64,000 nucleotides of DNA from Phocoena phocoena (Eukaryota > Chordata > Mammalia > Artiodactyla > Phocoenidae). Shown piece by piece: positions 11,475 to 23,619 of the stretch. The stretch's first letter is position 1; every line of letters begins with the position of its first letter. The notes under the pieces were generated by a model. It had not been told where the DNA came from and searched no databases. It saw only the letters and a list, made by a program, of their open reading frames with translations. The DNA is taken from NCBI RefSeq assembly GCF_963924675.1, contig NC_089220.1, forward strand, positions 167,200,761-167,264,760, given 5' to 3'. The position numbers were made by a program, and so were the translations under genes.

Positions 11475-12199
11475 TAAACTGAATTTTGCTAGGGTTCAGT
11501 GATATTCTTGAAAGACGCCAATAATAAGCTTTTGGGATGTCCATCATGTCTATTGGTGTGATATATTTGGAAAGCCAATCATTACTTTTCTTCATGTTTA
11601 TGTACATGTAGAATATTTATCTATGAAACAGATTTTAGGTAAAGAGCACTTCAGATCATTAATTTATCTTTTTTTCCTCTTCTAAATTACACTTTAAAGT
11701 TTACTTGTTTTGTTATTCCATCAATTTGTATTTTTTAATCCGAGGATGAAATTTGATGAATATTTAATTCTTAAAGGCAATTTCCACATCTTAAATTCTA
11801 TGTATCTGTCTGTCCATCTACCTACCTACCTTTGCTTTGGTGGAAATATTTCGCATGGAATCACTTTTAAAAATATTCTTATAGGCTTAAGAAATATCTC
11901 TTACGGCAATAAGATGATACGTGAGGCATTAAAAAGAACTGTCTATAATTACTTCCTATGGCAACTGAATGAGTTAAAGATGTATGGCAACTGCAGCTGT
12001 AATGGCATATATTTAGAAAGAAAACTACTTAAAAAAATGTCTGTGGGCAAACAAACCTAAAATAAAGTTCAAAAATGAGATATTTTATTTCTGGAAAATG
12101 TGGTCTCTCTGTTACCATTTGCAATGATGGATATCTGTGAGTCTTTATACTGTGAAGTAAACTATGATCAACGGTACTGCTGTCTTTTCTTTCTCATAG
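11475..12199. other. GPR158: Intron directly upstream of exon A
   Basis: AT-rich unique-looking intron. A short ctatctac-type repeat lies near 11805-11830 (ctgtctgtccatctacctacctacc). The pyrimidine tract and splice acceptor of exon A lie at about 12178-12199. No other feature was recognised. Confidence 0.6.
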
Positions 12200-12302
12200 T
12201 GTATGCCGATTAAGGGCCTAGGATTCGTGCTTGGAGCCTATCAGTGCATTTGCAAAGCAGGATTCTATCATCCTCGAGTCTTCTCAGTGAACAGCTTTCA
12301 GA
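12200..12302 (+). CDS. GPR158: GPR158 internal exon A (ectodomain stalk, EGF-like Cys stretch)
   Basis: Internal coding exon of 103 bp. Seen: a pyrimidine-rich acceptor tract ending in ag at 12198-12199, an open phase-0 frame of 34 codons plus one base, and a strong donor gtaagt directly after 12302. The peptide starts CMPIKGLGFVLGAYQCICKA and continues with GFYHPRVFSVNSFQ. The Cys spacing (C...CIC) and GFYHP block match the juxtamembrane part of the GPR158 ectodomain as I know the family, the EGF-like stalk joining the Cache domain to TM1. Known role: a brain class C receptor without the usual glutamate-binding Venus flytrap, which recruits RGS7-Gbeta5 at the plasma membrane and is reported to respond to glycine. 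The leftover base joins in phase with the exon at 30326, so both belong to one transcript. The paralogue GPR179 is the alternative, but the sequence looks closer to GPR158. No frameshift or stop is present. Confidence 0.9.
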
Positions 12303-12654
12303 GTAAGTGCCCTTTGCTTCTGTGCATATATGTGAATACACATAATATCTATCATAATTAATTATTTAGATTTTCTTTTAACCTTGTTGGAGTTAGATGA
12401 TTAAATCCCCACTGGTTTGGCATTCTTTCATCACTTAAGGAGTTTTTGCTTTAGTTTGTCATCTCCAATCCTCTGGAGTACCACCAAAAAATGTGGGGGT
12501 TTTTTAAGGTATATTTTTGTTTTCAATACATTTTAAATGCCTGGAAATACTGTAGCTACTCAGTGAGACCAGTTGGGATTCAGTTACTAAGAGGTGTTGC
12601 TGCAGAAAATTCCTAAAGCTAATTTTGCTAGTTTGCTTTTTTTATTTATGTTTC
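12303..12654. other. GPR158: Intron directly downstream of exon A
   Basis: Donor gtaagt at the start, then unassigned intronic sequence. Confidence 0.55.
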
Positions 12655-13190
12655 AATTTGTTTATATGTTAGGTCTCTATGCTGCATGAAGAAGTGCCAC
12701 AGAGTTAACACCTTAAGGCAACACAATCATATTATCACACAGTTTCAACTGATTAGCTTTTCAGTCAGGGGTTAGCTGGTTCCTCTGCACAGGGTCTCAC
12801 GGAGCCAAAATCAAGGGGTCGTCTGTGATGTGATCTGATCTGAGGCTCAGGGACTTCTTTCAAGTTCATTCAGGTCATTGACAGAATTAGGTTCCTTTCA
12901 ACTGTACGTGTGAGGTCCCCATTTTATTGCTAGCCGCCAACCGGGGCTTACTCTCAGCTCCTAGAAGTCTCCTCAAGGCCTACTCATGTGACCCTTACTT
13001 TTCAAGGCTACCAAGAAAATATCCACGGTCTGTTCAGATGGAGTCTTATATAATATAATCATTATATCAGTCATGGGAATGACTATCCCATCACTTTGCC
13101 ATGTAATGTCACTTTATCAAAGGAAAGCCTATCTCATCATACTTACAGGTCCACCATAATTCAAGGGGAGGTGATTATACAGGAGATATA
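12655..13190 (-). mobile_element. Old MaLR-type LTR, antisense
   Basis: The text is compatible with a mammalian MaLR/ERVL-type solo LTR read on the minus strand: gcaacacaatcatattatca, cctctgcacagggtctcacg, aaaatcaaggggtcgtctgt, aggtccccattttattgcta, catcactttgccatgtaatg. No internal retroviral genes are present. Boundaries are approximate and the right end abuts the Tigger-type element. Confidence 0.6.
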
Positions 13191-13512
13191 CAGGCATACC
13201 TCATTTTATCGTGCTTTGCTTTGTTATGCATCAAAGATATTGTGCTTTTTTACAAATTGAAGGTTTGTGGCAACCCTGTGTTGTCAGATGATGATTAGCA
13301 CTTTTTTATGAATAAAGCATTTTTAAATTAAGGTCTGTATATTGGTTTTTTAGACATAGTGATATTGTACACTTAATAGACTGCAGAATGCTGTAAGCAT
13401 GACTTTTATATGCAGTGGGAAACCAAAAAAATTCATGTGACTTGCTTTATTGCGATTTCACTTTATTGCAGTGGTCTGGAATCAAACCCACAATATCTCT
13501 GAGGTATGCAGG
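13191..13512. mobile_element. Short Tigger-type (TcMar) DNA transposon
   Basis: Non-autonomous element of 322 bp with inverted ends: left caggcatacctcattttatc, right ...ctctgaggtatgcagg (reverse complement cctgcatacctcagag). It is flanked by the TA dinucleotide duplication expected for mariner/Tigger elements (13189-13190 and 13513-13514). Inner phrases such as aaattgaaggtttgtggcaa and agtggtctggaatcaaaccc fit Tigger ends as I know them. No transposase frame is present, so it is internally deleted. Confidence 0.85.
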
Positions 13513-13514
13513 TA

Positions 13515-14007
13515 TTGCAGAATCAAAACTTGCTGACCTGGTTGTTTTAATCTTACTCCAGAAAATGTCAAAGTTACTATTTGAATATTGATTTTTTTTA
13601 CTCTACCTCTAGAGAATGCAGTGTTGCCACGTTGGCTTGTAGCCAGCTATTGGGTATAACAAGAAGGAATGTAGTGGAGAAAGGAGGTACAGGGTTTGGC
13701 GTTGCCAAAACTGAGGTACAGGTATCATTTAGGTAGTCATCCATAAGTCTTTGTCAGCCTTATTATCGGTCTATATAGGAATTTGCATCTCTACTGGGTG
13801 TAGTTCAAAGTATACAGTGAAATTTAGACCTGAGTGTCTTCCTCTGGGAAACTTGGTAGACATTTATGGATTTTTTTCTTCTTTTTTTCTTGGAAAGCAC
13901 TGTTCTTCATCTTGAGACAGTTTACACTTGACTTCTAGGTTCTGGAAGTAACATTTTGCTCTCTCCTCAGTCATATAATTCACAGGGTTCAGCCCTTGTT
14001 CTGAGTA
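13515..14007. other. Intronic sequence, nothing recognised
   Basis: Unassigned sequence between the Tigger-type element and the next LTR. Confidence 0.45.
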
Positions 14008-14567
14008 ATAGTTGTTGTAGGCCTCCAAGATGGCCTCCAAGATTCTGCTCCCATATGTGCTGTACAGATCTCCTCCCCTTAAGTGTGGGTGGCATCTGTG
14101 AATACAACGAGGTACTCACTCCCTTGCTAGGCTATGTTATGTAGCAAAGGTGATGGTATAGTTGCTCAAGTGATCATATTGCATTAAATGACTCCTTCCC
14201 ATAGTAGCAGACTGGAGAGAGATTCTAGTGCCAGCTTTGAAGAAATAAATTAGCTTGTTGTGAGAGGGCCATGTGGCTAGGACCTGAGGGTGGCCCCTAA
14301 GAGCTAAGGCAGCCAGCAAGAAAACAGGAACCTCAGCTGTATAAATGCAAAGATCTATAGGTTCTTCCAACAGTGTGAATACATTTGGAAGCTCCAGATG
14401 AGAATATAGCCTAGCCAAAACCTTGGTTTTAGTCTAGTGAGACCCTGAGCAGAGAGCCCAGCTTCACTGTGCCAGACCTCTGATCAACAGAAACTGGGAT
14501 GTAATGATAGGTGTTTTCAGCCCTAGGTTTCCAATAAGTTATTACACAGCAATAGAAAACTAATACA
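14008..14567 (+). mobile_element. Old MaLR-type solo LTR
   Basis: LTR-like sequence starting tgttgtaggcctccaagatg and ending ...agcaatagaaaactaataca, the typical MaLR/MLT1-like terminus, with phrases such as gagggccatgtggctagga and ctagtgagaccctgagcaga. It is heavily mutated, has no internal viral genes, and its exact ends are uncertain. Confidence 0.65.
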
Positions 14568-14604
14568 ATAGCAATGACGGTAACATATTTTCAGCATGGA
14601 TATG

Positions 14605-14605
<1 letters not shown>

Positions 14606-14644
<39 letters not shown>
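14606..14644. repeat. (TG)n microsatellite
   Basis: Uninterrupted tg dinucleotide run of about 19 units, likely polymorphic in length. Confidence 0.97.
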
Positions 14645-14646
<2 letters not shown>

Positions 14647-16579
14647 AAGATCATGGCAATAGCCCAGCTACTTTGGCATTCTTCATATTTATGGTCCAGA
14701 CATAACATATGATTCAACACTGAAGGATTAAGGGAATAGGTTTTAGCTTATGTTCTGTGAAGGTATTTTGTATCTGGTTTACCCACATTTGTTCTCAGCT
14801 CCCACTATGTGACTGAAATAAAACATTTAAATATTGTAGAACTAGAGAATGACTATGCCATTTGCTTATAACACCACCAGGAGAAACTAGTTAACCTTTA
14901 ACAACTTATCTTTATTTAATTTGCATACTCCTACTTTCCTCCTTATTTTAAAAGCCAGTGCTTTTCACTGGACCTACTCTGTCTAAGAAGGGGCCGCTTC
15001 TCTGCGTAAGGCTAATAACTCGTGTGTTGTACACACAGCAGCTGTGGAAAGGAGGCCACAGTTTTCAGAAAGATGAGCTATATTTGGGCATACCTGTGAT
15101 TCAGCTTTGACCTCAGCACATACTTAGCTAGAACTGGCCTGCCTCAATGACAGAAGAGAAAGCTAGCTACATGTTATAATTTGAAGTCAGTAAAGTGCTC
15201 TTTGACCAAAAATGTCTTTCCTGATGGCCTTGCCAGGTTGCATGAAAATCTAACAGTATTCATTCCTTGTCCTAAGGACCAGGAGTTACAGCTCAGTAGG
15301 GTATTCTACCAAGGGCTAGCCAAACATTTAAAAAAAAATTTGGTTTACTATTAGAATTTTACTACATACCTCTGTTTTAATGTGTTAAGTTTTTAATCAT
15401 AGTAGCCAGGCAATTCATATGGGTAGTCGTTTTTATATATTCTTGAGGTGGTTTCTGTGAAGTAAGGAATGACTACATGTATCCCTTGGGCCAAAGGTAA
15501 AGAAAGCATCGAAGACCCAATAAATGAGATAATGTAATGCAAAACAGCTAGCATAGTACATGGCACATAATAAGTGTTCATAGATATAGTTAAATAAGTG
15601 AATAAGCAAACACGTATATAAACACACATCAGTGATACATGTACAGAGTGACTCCTTAAGTACCATTGGTATTTAGCACTTTGTCTCACATACTTTATTA
15701 TATTAGGATAACCAATTTTTTAAACTAGAATTCTTAGAGAATGAATTCTACATAGATCAGAAGGAAGATGGGACAGCAAAAGTCTGTAACAACCAGTGCT
15801 GCATTGAGAAGGACAATACAAAGAAGACTTGGGAGTTAAAGGCAACAGGAGGAAATCAGTTGCTTGATAGGGAAAGTGGGATATAGAAAACAGAAAGGGA
15901 TGCCTCTCAAAGGTAAAATTTACTTATTTATAGCTGTGAATCTAGAAAAAGACCTGAAATTCCCACATATAGTCTTGTATCCCATTTGGAGAGAGGAGCT
16001 AAGATGTGGTGTTGATCTCTTAGAGAAAATGTCAGTGTGACTGTTAAAAATCCTGTTAAAATATGAAGTGATTTAAAAATCTTTATTTAGACCTAGGCCC
16101 ACAGTAAACAAAAAGCTTGTAAAGAACAACAAAGATACGTTCAGATGACTTGATTTAAAACTGTGCTGACAGCCCAGAGACTGTGTTCCTGGCATCTCTT
16201 TAGATTGGTGGTCATAGGAGAGCTAATAGGATCTGACATCTGGATAGCAGCAGGATTTCAGAATCGCCAAGTACTGATGTGTAACTGTCTCTTCAAATCC
16301 AGGTTGTTCACTTCCAGGTTGTTGAAATACGAGCTTATGACAAGCTCATCTTCCTCAAATCCATCTGTCACAGTTTGAACTCTGTCTTCAGTACAATCTC
16401 CTTTCTCTTTCATGGGACACATTACCAGCCTCTCTCTCAGTCTTACCTCTCTTGCCTTGTGGATCAACTTCAGCTCACATGCATTTCCAGATAAACCCAT
16501 CTAACAAATGACCCACATCTAAAAATGACAATCCCTGCTTTGCCAACTCTGTTGATGGTGGGGGAAAAAACGCACCCCC
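14645..16579. other. Intronic sequence with a possible MIR relic
   Basis: Mostly unassigned. The stretch around 15515-15600 (aaatgagataatgtaatgca ... agtacatggcacataataag) resembles the 3' half of a MIR SINE on the plus strand, at low confidence. No gene was recognised. Confidence 0.4.
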
Positions 16580-16806
16580 GGGCTTCCCTGGTGGCGCAGT
16601 GGTTGAGGGTCTGCCTGCCGATGCAGGGGGCGCGGGTTCGTGCCCAGGTCTGGGAGGATCCCGCGTGCCGCGGAGCGGCTGGGCCCGTGAGCCGTGGCCG
16701 CTGGGCCTGTGCGTCCGGAGCCTGTGCTCCGCGGCAGGAGAGGCCACAGCAGTGAGAGGCCTGCGTACTGCAAAAAAAAAAAAAATATTAAAAAAAAAAA
16801 AAAAAG
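16580..16806 (+). mobile_element. CHR-type SINE, sense
   Basis: Complete sense SINE from ggcttccctggtggcgcagt through ggctgggcccgtgagccgtg to gcctgcgtactgc, with an A-rich tail interrupted by tatta (aaaaatattaaaaaa). No clear target duplication was identified. Confidence 0.93.
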
Positions 16807-17477
16807 GCCCCCCCAAAAGCAGAGATTTAAAAAATGTGTAGTCTCAGAAGAAAGAAATGGAAAACTCTTTGAAATCAGGTACAGTATAGGGATGCTGAGC
16901 TCCAAGCAAACTGCTCAGCAAGGCTAACCTGTCTCTGGGATACACATCTTTGTGTTGCACTTGGGCCTCACACTCCCCATTCCTCTTCTGTTTCATGAAC
17001 GTAGAGCTGGAGATATTTGGCTTTTTGCAGACTAAGTCCAGTCTCTAGTCTAATCCCAAACTTGGAATGGACTAAAAGAGCTTCAACATCATATTCTCAT
17101 AATTAACATCATTACTTTTGCTCTTGGTCTTACTTAAGCCTTGTGACCTGGTTCTAATCACTTCAGTTGTAGTAGCAAAATTCTCCATCTAACTGCCTGG
17201 GCCTATACTTTTGTCTGTCATTTGCCTAATTTTCAGTTTTTACATCTTCTTTCATTAGTCCTGTTTATAGGGATTGGAGTCCAGGCACTAAATGTCTGGC
17301 AGATAGGGTTATTTGCCAGTGGAAGAGTTCCCAGTGCCGCCAATCTTCTTGGACTATTGACTATTTCATTTACCTCGTTTGTCTTTAACTAGTTCTTTTC
17401 AGTTATTGGAACACTCCATACCATGTTGGGTTTCCCTGGTTGCCGATCTCAGAGCTGTATTTCTACCATAGTTTAAT
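16807..17477. other. Intronic sequence, nothing recognised
   Basis: Unassigned sequence between a CHR SINE and a MIR. No coding or RNA feature was seen. Confidence 0.45.
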
Positions 17478-17715
17478 ACAATAATTAAGAGCATAGTCTT
17501 TGGAATAAGTCTAATTTAGGTTTGAATCCTGGCTCCATTACTTACTTGCACTGTGCTAAATTATTTAACTAACCTAAACTTCATTTATGCCATATATAAA
17601 ATTGGGATAACACCATCTGCTTTATAGAATAAATAAGGATTCAATGATGTAATGAATATAAAGTTCTAATCATAGTAATTGGCACGTATTAAATGCTCAA
17701 AAATATTGTTACTTT
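17478..17715 (+). mobile_element. MIR SINE relic
   Basis: The pattern of the mammalian MIR element is visible in order: gagcatagtctttggaataa, ggtttgaatcctggctccat, tacttacttgcactgtgcta, ataaaattgggataacacca, and cacgtattaaatgctcaaaa. Old and diverged. Confidence 0.8.
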
Positions 17716-18097
17716 TATGATAACTATTGGAAAGCTTGTATTTATTCTGCTCACCCCTTTCCTCAGATATTCTGCCCATTTTCATCCCTTCCGTCTAGTA
17801 TTTGCTCCACTTCCCAGCTGAGGAACACATTTTCAAGTCCCAGAGTTTTTCAGCTTTATCCTTAAAATGGGCCTCGCTATGAGATATAATACTCAGTCCA
17901 CTCAAAGTCTTCCTTCTCCCCTACCAGCTGAAATTTTACTTTGTTAGATTTTCCCTTAGGTGTTTCATTCTTTTTATTTGTTTACATTATTAGACTGCTA
18001 ATTAGAGACTCACTTGTGTTAACAATCAACTTCCCCCAAGTCTTAAAAAACCTCTGGCAGGGGAATTGGACTGTCAATTATTCATACATTAGCTCAT
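17716..18097. other. Intronic sequence, nothing recognised
   Basis: Unassigned sequence preceding an LTR. Confidence 0.4.
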
Positions 18098-18862
18098 TGT
18101 AGTAAGCGGAATAGTGCCCCGTAAACCCCAAAAGATGTGCATGTTCCAGTTTTCACAACCTGTGAAAATGGTACTTCACGTGGCAAAAAGGAACTTGTCA
18201 GATGTGATTAAATTACAAACATTGAGATGGGGAGATTATCCTCGATTCTCCAGGTGGGTCCAGCCTAATCACGTGAGTCCTGAAACGCAGAGAACTATTC
18301 CCAGTGGTAGTTAGAGACAGATGTAAGGACACAAGGAGGGATGCTTGAGAAATGCTACATCACTGTCTTTGAAGATGGAGGAAAGGGTCCACAAGCCAAG
18401 GAATGGAGGTGGCCTCAAGAAGCTGGAAAAGGCGAGGAAATAACGTCTCTCCTGGACTCTCCAGAAGAAAATGCAGCCCTGCTCACACCTTGGTGATAAC
18501 CCAGTGAGACCCATATCAGACTTCTGAGCTATAGAAATATCAGAATGAATATAACTGTAGTTGACTCTTGAACCACACAGGGTTAGGGGCACTGGCCCCT
18601 GTGAAGTTGAAAATCTGTGTATAACTTTATAGTCGGCCTTCCTTATCTGTGGTTCCACATACATTGATTCAGCCGACCATGGATCATGTAGTACTGTAGT
18701 ACATGTGCAGTGAGAAAAATGCACGTGTAAGTGAACCTACACAGTTCAAACCTGTGTTGTTCAAGGGTCAACTGTGTATTATATTTCATGTAAGAAGCAG
18801 TATAGATTTGTGTTGTTTTAAGGTACCAAATTTGTGGTAATTTGTAATAGAAAACCAGTACA
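18098..18862 (+). mobile_element. MaLR-type solo LTR with a nested DNA transposon
   Basis: LTR-like sequence beginning tgtagtaagcggaatagtgc, with gtcagatgtgattaaattac, gatggggagattatcctcga, gccaaggaatggaggtggcc and ctgctcacaccttggtgata. After the inserted transposon (18558-18774) it resumes as tttgtgttgttttaaggtac and tttgtggtaatttgtaatag. Possible 5-bp duplication ctcat (left) and ctcag (right). No viral genes are present. Confidence 0.72.
18558..18774. mobile_element. Small Tigger/mariner-type DNA transposon nested in the LTR
   Basis: The ends form an inverted repeat: left agttgactcttgaaccacac, right ttgttcaagggtcaactg. Inner text (agtcggccttccttatctgt, accatggatcatgtagtact) fits a Tigger-related MITE. 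Removing it restores a continuous LTR, so it inserted after the LTR. Confidence 0.75.
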
Positions 18863-21368
18863 CTCAGTATGTTTGGTTCCCACTCGGCATTCATTCCAGT
18901 GTTCACAGTAGGCCATATGTTTTTTCTAGAGGAAACTGTTCATAATTGCAAATGATTGCTGACTTAGACAATTTATAATCTAGCAGGCTCTTTGTATGAG
19001 GATGGCCTTTGAGTCAGACAGATGGATTTGAGTCTTATCTCCACTTACTCACAGGAGACTTGGGAAGTTTCTCATATATTCTGAGACTCTCCCCTTATTC
19101 ATACATCAGGAAGAGTGAAATCTATGCCCTTGGTAGTTATGAGGAGTAGTTGAGATAACATGATATCCCCCAAATTATAGTGATTATTATAATAAAGTGA
19201 ATATGGAGAATTTAGTCTTTTTATTTATAGTACTTATATATTGGGTGTTGTGGAGATTGAATAAATAGTCCATAGGCAAAAAAAGAAAAAAAAATCCATT
19301 TGTGTTTAATAATTTTATAATTCAGATCAGAATTGTTCCAAGATCTATCTAAGGTGGTATTTTTGTCCAAAGAAAAATACTACTACAGTTACTTATAAGA
19401 AATAAAAATCTAGAAGACAATAGAAAAGTGAATATAAGATGTATATGTAAGCATATAGAAATACAGGGAAAGATTGACTATATTCATAGTGAGGAAATAT
19501 AAATTAAAAAATTTTTGCACTGGGCTTCATTTTGAGCTTATTGTTACAGCTAGCCATTCATGATATAAGTGCATGAAAGTATATTAGCTACTCCTGATTT
19601 TAGGATATGCAAATATGTATTCATGTCCTAACAGTAGCAGTCTTTTTGGACAACAGTGTGAGCATAACCACAGTTTGCTAACTGTTCTCTCCTCATGAAT
19701 ATTATACATGTTGAACCAAATATGCACAGAAATCTCCTGAGTGTATTGGAGCTACTCATGTGCATGTACCTATTTCCACTTAATTTTTGGATGTGATTTT
19801 ATCAAGCTGGAGACGGGAGGCAGATTACTTCATCATCTTAAACAGATGAAATAATGAACAAATATATCTTCCCATGGTTAGCTCATTGCAGCATTTTAAC
19901 TCCAAACATTGATTGATGAATACGTTCCCTCCAGTTCTAAAGAAAAATCAGATATGTGTTTGGAAAAGAAGAAGATGTTTACCCTAATAATGATGTCAGA
20001 TGAGCATTATTTGTATGGAGAGCTAATGCTGAACCCTCATTGTCTGACTTGATTCTTTGTTACTTCCAGCTGAGTTATGTTCATTGTCTGTGACTTATCT
20101 TTTTCTCTCATGCCTGTTGAATGGAAAGAAGGGGGGTCTGTGACATATAGACACATGGGACTGGTCTTGCAAAGATCCAAGCTCTAAGCTTCTTTTGCCT
20201 GAACCAGTTCCTAGCACTGAGGGCCACAACACCTCCAAGAAGGGACCTCTGATCAGCTGGTTTGTTGATTGGTTTATGTGTCTGAAAATCCATCTGTCAA
20301 AAATATTACTGGGCACTGCCTCTGTGCCAGACATTGTTTAGAACTGGAGAAAAAGAAGTGAGTAAAAAAGCGAGGTTTCTAAGCTAGGACAGACCCATCA
20401 TCTTCCCAGCACATATTGCAATACCCGCAAACAACAAATGAGGGCAATCTTGAGTAAAATATAACTCACTGTCCAATATTAGTAAATTAGGTCAAATGTA
20501 AGAGCTTTAAGGTTTAACAGGCTTTCAAGGGGAGGTATGGTTTCTATCCAGATACTCAAATGTCCAAATGTTGTGTTTTTACTATTGTGAAAACACAAGT
20601 TTATACTTCTGGCACTTAAGTGTCTTAATCAGCAAAACCCTTAATACAATAGTGATATTTCTACATAATATTTATACTATGAAGACCTGAAATATATCAT
20701 TTCTGCTTCAATCCACCTCCCCCCTCAAATTCATTCCTCATTCTTTTCTAAATCAGAAACTCAAGTGTTTTTCTTCCATAAAATATAGGAAGAAAACTTT
20801 CTGGGGTACATTTTGAAATATGTGCACAAGTTGTAAAAAAGGTAAATACATTTTGATGTACCAGTTTGACACTTCTATAATTTATTCCCAGGGGGTATCA
20901 ATCTAAGAGATTAAGAAAGATGTATTTTTTTTCTATAAAAAAAATAGAGGAGGAGCAGCAGGAGAGAAGTTTTCCTTTAGTTTGTTCATTTGTTAAATCT
21001 TCAGAAAAATTTTTAAAAACTAGTATTTTAAGAAAACTTCTGAAAAGTTTTAGTGTTTCATCAGCAGTGACTGAAATTACCACTTGGATTTTTATGACAA
21101 ATGAAATTTCTCAATGTATACACAATGTGATTTTTTTTTTTTTTTTGGCAGCCGGCATTCAAATAGAATTTTGCCACATGAGTTTTCTAATGTTACCTTC
21201 TAATTCCGTTTGCAATTCCCTTCAAAGGAAAAGGATGGTATTACCTTGTTAAAGGAAAATGTTTAAGATATTTCTACTTAATATTATGTATAAGGACAAC
21301 TTTTAATTAATGGGTAATGCAGTTTATTCTTTGCTGAGCTTTTTTGTGGAAACAGGTGTGGCTAGGTA
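18863..21368. other. Intronic sequence with a possible MIR
   Basis: Region 18990-19200 (tttgagtcagacagatggat, gagtcttatctccacttact, agactctccccttattcata) looks like a diverged plus-strand MIR. The rest is AT-rich and unassigned; no exon, RNA gene or ordered array was recognised. Confidence 0.4.
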
Positions 21369-21382
21369 GGAATGACAGCACT

Positions 21383-21693
21383 ATTTTTTTAAAAAAACAT
21401 CTTTATTGGAGTATAATTGCTTTACAATGTTACTTTCTGCTGTATAAAAAAGAGAATCAGCTATATGTATACATATATCCCCACATCCCCTCCCTCTTGC
21501 ACCTCCCTCCCATCCTCCCTATTCCACCCCTCTAAGTGGTCACAAACCACGGAGCTGATATCCCCTTGCGATGCAGCTGCTTCCAACTAGCTATCTGTTT
21601 TATATTTGGTAGTGTATATATGTCAATGCTACTCTCTCACTTTGTCCCAGCTTACCGTTCCCCCTCCCCATGTCCTCAAGTCCATTGTCTATG
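21383..21693 (-). mobile_element. L1 3' end, antisense, 5'-truncated
   Basis: Only the 3' UTR of the young L1 family is present: tctttattggagtataattg near the left edge to tcctcaagtccattgtctat at the right. Flanked by a 14-bp target duplication with one mismatch: ggaatgacagcact (21369-21382) and ggaatgatagcact (21694-21707). No ORF part remains. Confidence 0.93.
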
Positions 21694-21707
21694 GGAATGA
21701 TAGCACT

Positions 21708-22077
21708 GTTAACTGAAATTCAGATTTCATAAGATAGGATGTCTAAGCACATTATTTAAAACTGTATCTCCTCATTTTTTGGATTATTTTGAATTGTCTA
21801 ATTTATTTCAATAGAAGTTTTAAAAAAATCTCCAAATGGGGTGAAATATTTAGAAAGGCATTGTTAATAGTGTTAACTGTCCTAATCTTATTAGAATATC
21901 ATAAGCAGTACAGAATTTAAAAGAACAGCATAAAAATGAAGGACTCACTAAGAAATAATCTTTATTTCCTGATTTAATGATGTAAAGTATTGCACTTTAT
22001 TATTTCATGTAAAAAATGTAGCCAACAGTAACATACAGATATATAATTTAGTATTTATTATATGCATTTAATAAACT
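21708..22077. other. Intronic sequence, nothing recognised
   Basis: AT-rich sequence between the L1 tail and a SINE; no feature was recognised. Confidence 0.45.
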
Positions 22078-22282
22078 TTTTTTTTTTTTGGCGGTACGCG
22101 GGCCTCTCACTGTTGTGGCCTCTCCTGCTGCGGAGCACAGGCTCCGGACGCGCAGGCTCAGCGGCCATGGCTCACGGGCCCAGCCGCTCCGCAGCATGTG
22201 GGATCTTCCCGGACCGGGGCACGAACCCGTGTCCCCTGCATCGGCAGGTGGACTCTCAACCACTGCGCCACCAGGGAAGCCC
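22078..22282 (-). mobile_element. CHR-type SINE, antisense
   Basis: Complete antisense SINE: T tract, gcggtacgcgggcctctcac, core cgcaggctcagcggccatgg, and the end gccaccagggaagccc. No exact target duplication was found. Confidence 0.93.
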
Positions 22283-22829
22283 TAATATACATTATTTTTC
22301 AACAGCTGTATGTTTGCTGTATGGTACATTCTTAAAAATATGCTGATCATAGTTTGTAAAACAAAAACCTTATAAAACTCAGCAAAATTTGCAAACTGAT
22401 CAGAAAAGTGTTTTGGGAGACTAGAAAAAATACTTTTTTATTTAATCGTGTTTCAGATCAGAGACTAGAGATGTGGCACCTAAATGTAATGCATGATCCT
22501 GGATTTCATCCTGGATAGATAATAGCTACAAAGGACATGACTCTGAGAATTGATGAAATTTTAATATGGACTGTTCATTAAAAAAAATTTCATCAGTATT
22601 AAGGTTCCCAACTTTGATCATTGTAATGTGCATTTGTATGAGAATGCTCTTTTCTCAGGACATACAAGCTGAAGTGTTTATAGGTAGAGAGATACAATAT
22701 CTCAAATGGTTCAGAAAAAAATAGTATACATATACATTTTTAAACATCAGTTTTATATTGAGAACATATGAATGATAAAGTAAATGCTGTAGAATGTAAA
22801 TAATTAGTGAATCAGGGTAAGAAATATAT
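22283..22829. other. Intronic sequence, nothing recognised
   Basis: AT-rich unassigned intronic DNA. Confidence 0.45.
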
Positions 22830-23320
22830 AGGATTTCTTTTTTATATTTGATAAATTTGTTACATTTTGTAAATTTAAGGTATACAGTGTGTTACTTTGA
22901 TACATTTATATATTGTAATATGACTGCCATTGAAGCAATATTTATCACATTACATCATTATAGTACAATATTATTGTCTGTATTCACTGTACTGTGCATC
23001 AGATCTCTATGGCTTATTTACTACTCCTTACAAGTTTGTAGTTTTAAACACCATCAATTTTAACACGCCACCTCCTATAGCTGGTAACTACCATTTTACT
23101 CTCTGTGTTTTACAGGTTTGACTTTTTTAGATTCCACGTATGATTCTCTATTAGTGATATCATATAGTACTTGCCTTTCCCTATCTGACTTACCTTGCTC
23201 AGCATAACGTACTCAAGGTCCATCCATGTCGAAAACAAATGGCAGGATATCCTATTTTCTCATGGCTGAATAATATTCCACTGTGTGTATGTGCCACATC
23301 TTTTTAATCCATTTATACGG
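22830..23320 (-). mobile_element. Old L1 3' fragment, antisense
   Basis: Old-family L1 3' UTR and ORF2 C-terminal text read antisense: acagtgtgttactttgatac, accatcaattttaacacgcc, ctgacttaccttgctcagca, tctcatggctgaataatatt, and atgtgccacatctttttaat. It is much more diverged than the young L1s. Confidence 0.78.
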
Positions 23321-23619
23321 ATTTCTTGCAGCTATTCTGTGCATTTCAAATTATATCAAATTAAAAGCTACAAAAATAGAATTTTCACAATTTCAGAGGT
23401 CTAAAAGTTTTCAGTAATTGTAGCATTGGTTTGTTAATTAGGCCTTTGGGATTTGGAGCAAAATTTACTTCGTTGCTCACTGCTATCTAGAGGGTCCTGG
23501 TTTTAAATATTTCGTTTTTATTATAAAAATTATATACACATTAAAGAAACTTTGGAATGTATAGAAAAGTAGAATTTAAAAGGCATTTGAAAATCTATTG
23601 GTCATTTAATTCTTTATAG
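23321..23619. other. Intronic sequence, nothing recognised
   Basis: AT-rich unassigned sequence just left of a SINE. Confidence 0.4.

Noticed and set aside
14606..14644. CRISPR-like or regulatory array
   Set aside because: A simple tg dinucleotide repeat; no spaced repeats anywhere in the window resemble a CRISPR array, and the genome is mammalian.
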